From Buchnera aphidicola (Cinara kochiana kochiana) (GTDB taxonomy: Bacteria; Pseudomonadota; Gammaproteobacteria; Enterobacterales; Enterobacteriaceae), in NCBI RefSeq assembly GCF_900698905.1, contig NZ_LR217707.1:1-64000 (forward strand): a DNA stretch of 64,000 nt, read 5' to 3'. Of the stretch, positions 63,608 through 64,000 are shown piece by piece. The translations under genes and the position numbers were made by a program. A model generated the notes under the pieces. The model searched no databases and was not told where the DNA came from. It saw nothing but the letters and a program-made list of their open reading frames with translations. Within the stretch, counting starts at the first letter, position 1; every line of letters starts with the position of its first letter.

Positions 63608-64000
63608 ATGAATCAATTAGAACGGTTAAGAAAATATACTACTGTAGTAGTTGATAGCGGAGATATAGAATGCATTACTAGATATAAGCCTCAGGATGCT
63701 ACTACTAATCCAACATTAATTTTAAAAAGTGTTTTATCAAAAAAATATGATTTCATCGTTAATAATGCCGTTCAGTATGCTAAAAAAATGGGTGGTTCGA
63801 TATCACAAAAAATACAAAATGCTAGTGATATGGTTTCTGTTGGATTTGGTGCAGAAATTTTAAAGTATATTCCTGGATATATTTCTACTGAGATTGATGC
63901 ACGATTATCTTTTAATACTGAACAATGTATACAAAAATCAATTAAATTAATTGATTTATATCGTATTCACGGAGTTGATGTTTCTCGTGTACTTATTAAG
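63608..64000 (+). CDS. tal: transaldolase, N-terminal part (cut by window end)
   Basis: Transaldolase moves a dihydroxyacetone unit in the non-oxidative pentose phosphate pathway. The 131 codons present read MNQLERLRKYTTVVVDSG and on, with family motifs PQDATTNPTLIL near residue 32, VSVGFGAEILKYIPGYISTEIDARLSF near 80 and VDVSRVLIK at the end. The final Lys codon of the window aligns with the Schiff-base lysine (K132 of E. coli TalB). TTTATAT precedes the ATG; AAGG lies near 63596. Confidence 0.95.
   Translation, partial: MNQLERLRKYTTVVVDSGDIECITRYKPQDATTNPTLILKSVLSKKYDFIVNNAVQYAKKMGGSISQKIQNASDMVSVGFGAEILKYIPGYISTEIDARLSFNTEQCIQKSIKLIDLYRIHGVDVSRVLIK

Overview
The window looks like the first 64 kb of a Buchnera aphidicola (aphid endosymbiont, Gammaproteobacteria) chromosome. 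It is extremely AT-rich, has enterobacterial proteins loaded with Lys, Asn and Ile, and shows no insertion sequences, phage, CRISPR or toxin loci. Its gene order is that of the Buchnera ancestor, beginning at mnmG (gidA), the customary base 1 of Buchnera genomes. I cannot assign the aphid host. Several deletions relative to the Buchnera order I remember (the Acyrthosiphon pisum symbiont, used from memory as the reference) point to a further reduced lineage.

Layout. 1-10 kb: mnmG, gyrB, dnaN, a gap where dnaA is expected, then rpmH, rnpA, yidC, mnmE and tRNA-Phe. The atp operon expected between mnmG and gyrB is absent. 10-17 kb: groS-groL behind a sigma-32-type promoter, efp, dnaC, rsmD, ftsY (interrupted at a 10-A tract) and rpoH. 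17-32 kb: metE, then the long minus-strand transcription/translation block tRNA-Thr, tRNA-Tyr, tRNA-Gly, tRNA-Thr, secE, nusG, rplKAJL, rpoBC. 32-37 kb: metF, argG and argH, with argE, argC and argB missing. 37-49 kb: the rpsU-dnaG-rpoD operon, tsaD, cca, an IIA-Glc-like gene without its phosphoacceptor histidines, ligA, tRNA-Lys, tRNA-Val and gltX. 49-58 kb: a flagellar basal-body/export cluster fliE, fliFGHIJ, fliMNOPQR. fliK and fliL are absent, fliJ is interrupted at a 9-A tract, and fliM is truncated. 58-64 kb: rpmG, rpmB, ppa, tldE, rnpB, rsmI (interrupted at a 10-A tract), fabB and the start of a transaldolase gene.

How the genes work together. Most are information-processing genes: RNA polymerase core and two sigma factors, elongation factors, ribosomal proteins, RNase P RNA and protein, tRNA modification (MnmE/MnmG, TsaD), CCA addition, replication (DnaN, DnaG, DnaC, GyrB, LigA), protein targeting (FtsY, SecE, YidC) and chaperonin. 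MetF and MetE complete the last steps of methionine synthesis, and ArgG/ArgH the last two of arginine synthesis. The flagellar genes encode only basal-body and export parts, which fits the known idea that Buchnera uses the flagellar base as a protein exporter.

The most notable signals are three genes (ftsY, fliJ, rsmI) broken at long A tracts near their 5' ends, all needing the same one-base correction; the missing dnaA, atp operon and argECB; and an IIA-Glc homologue that can no longer carry phosphate. I found no convincing wholly new multi-gene system.
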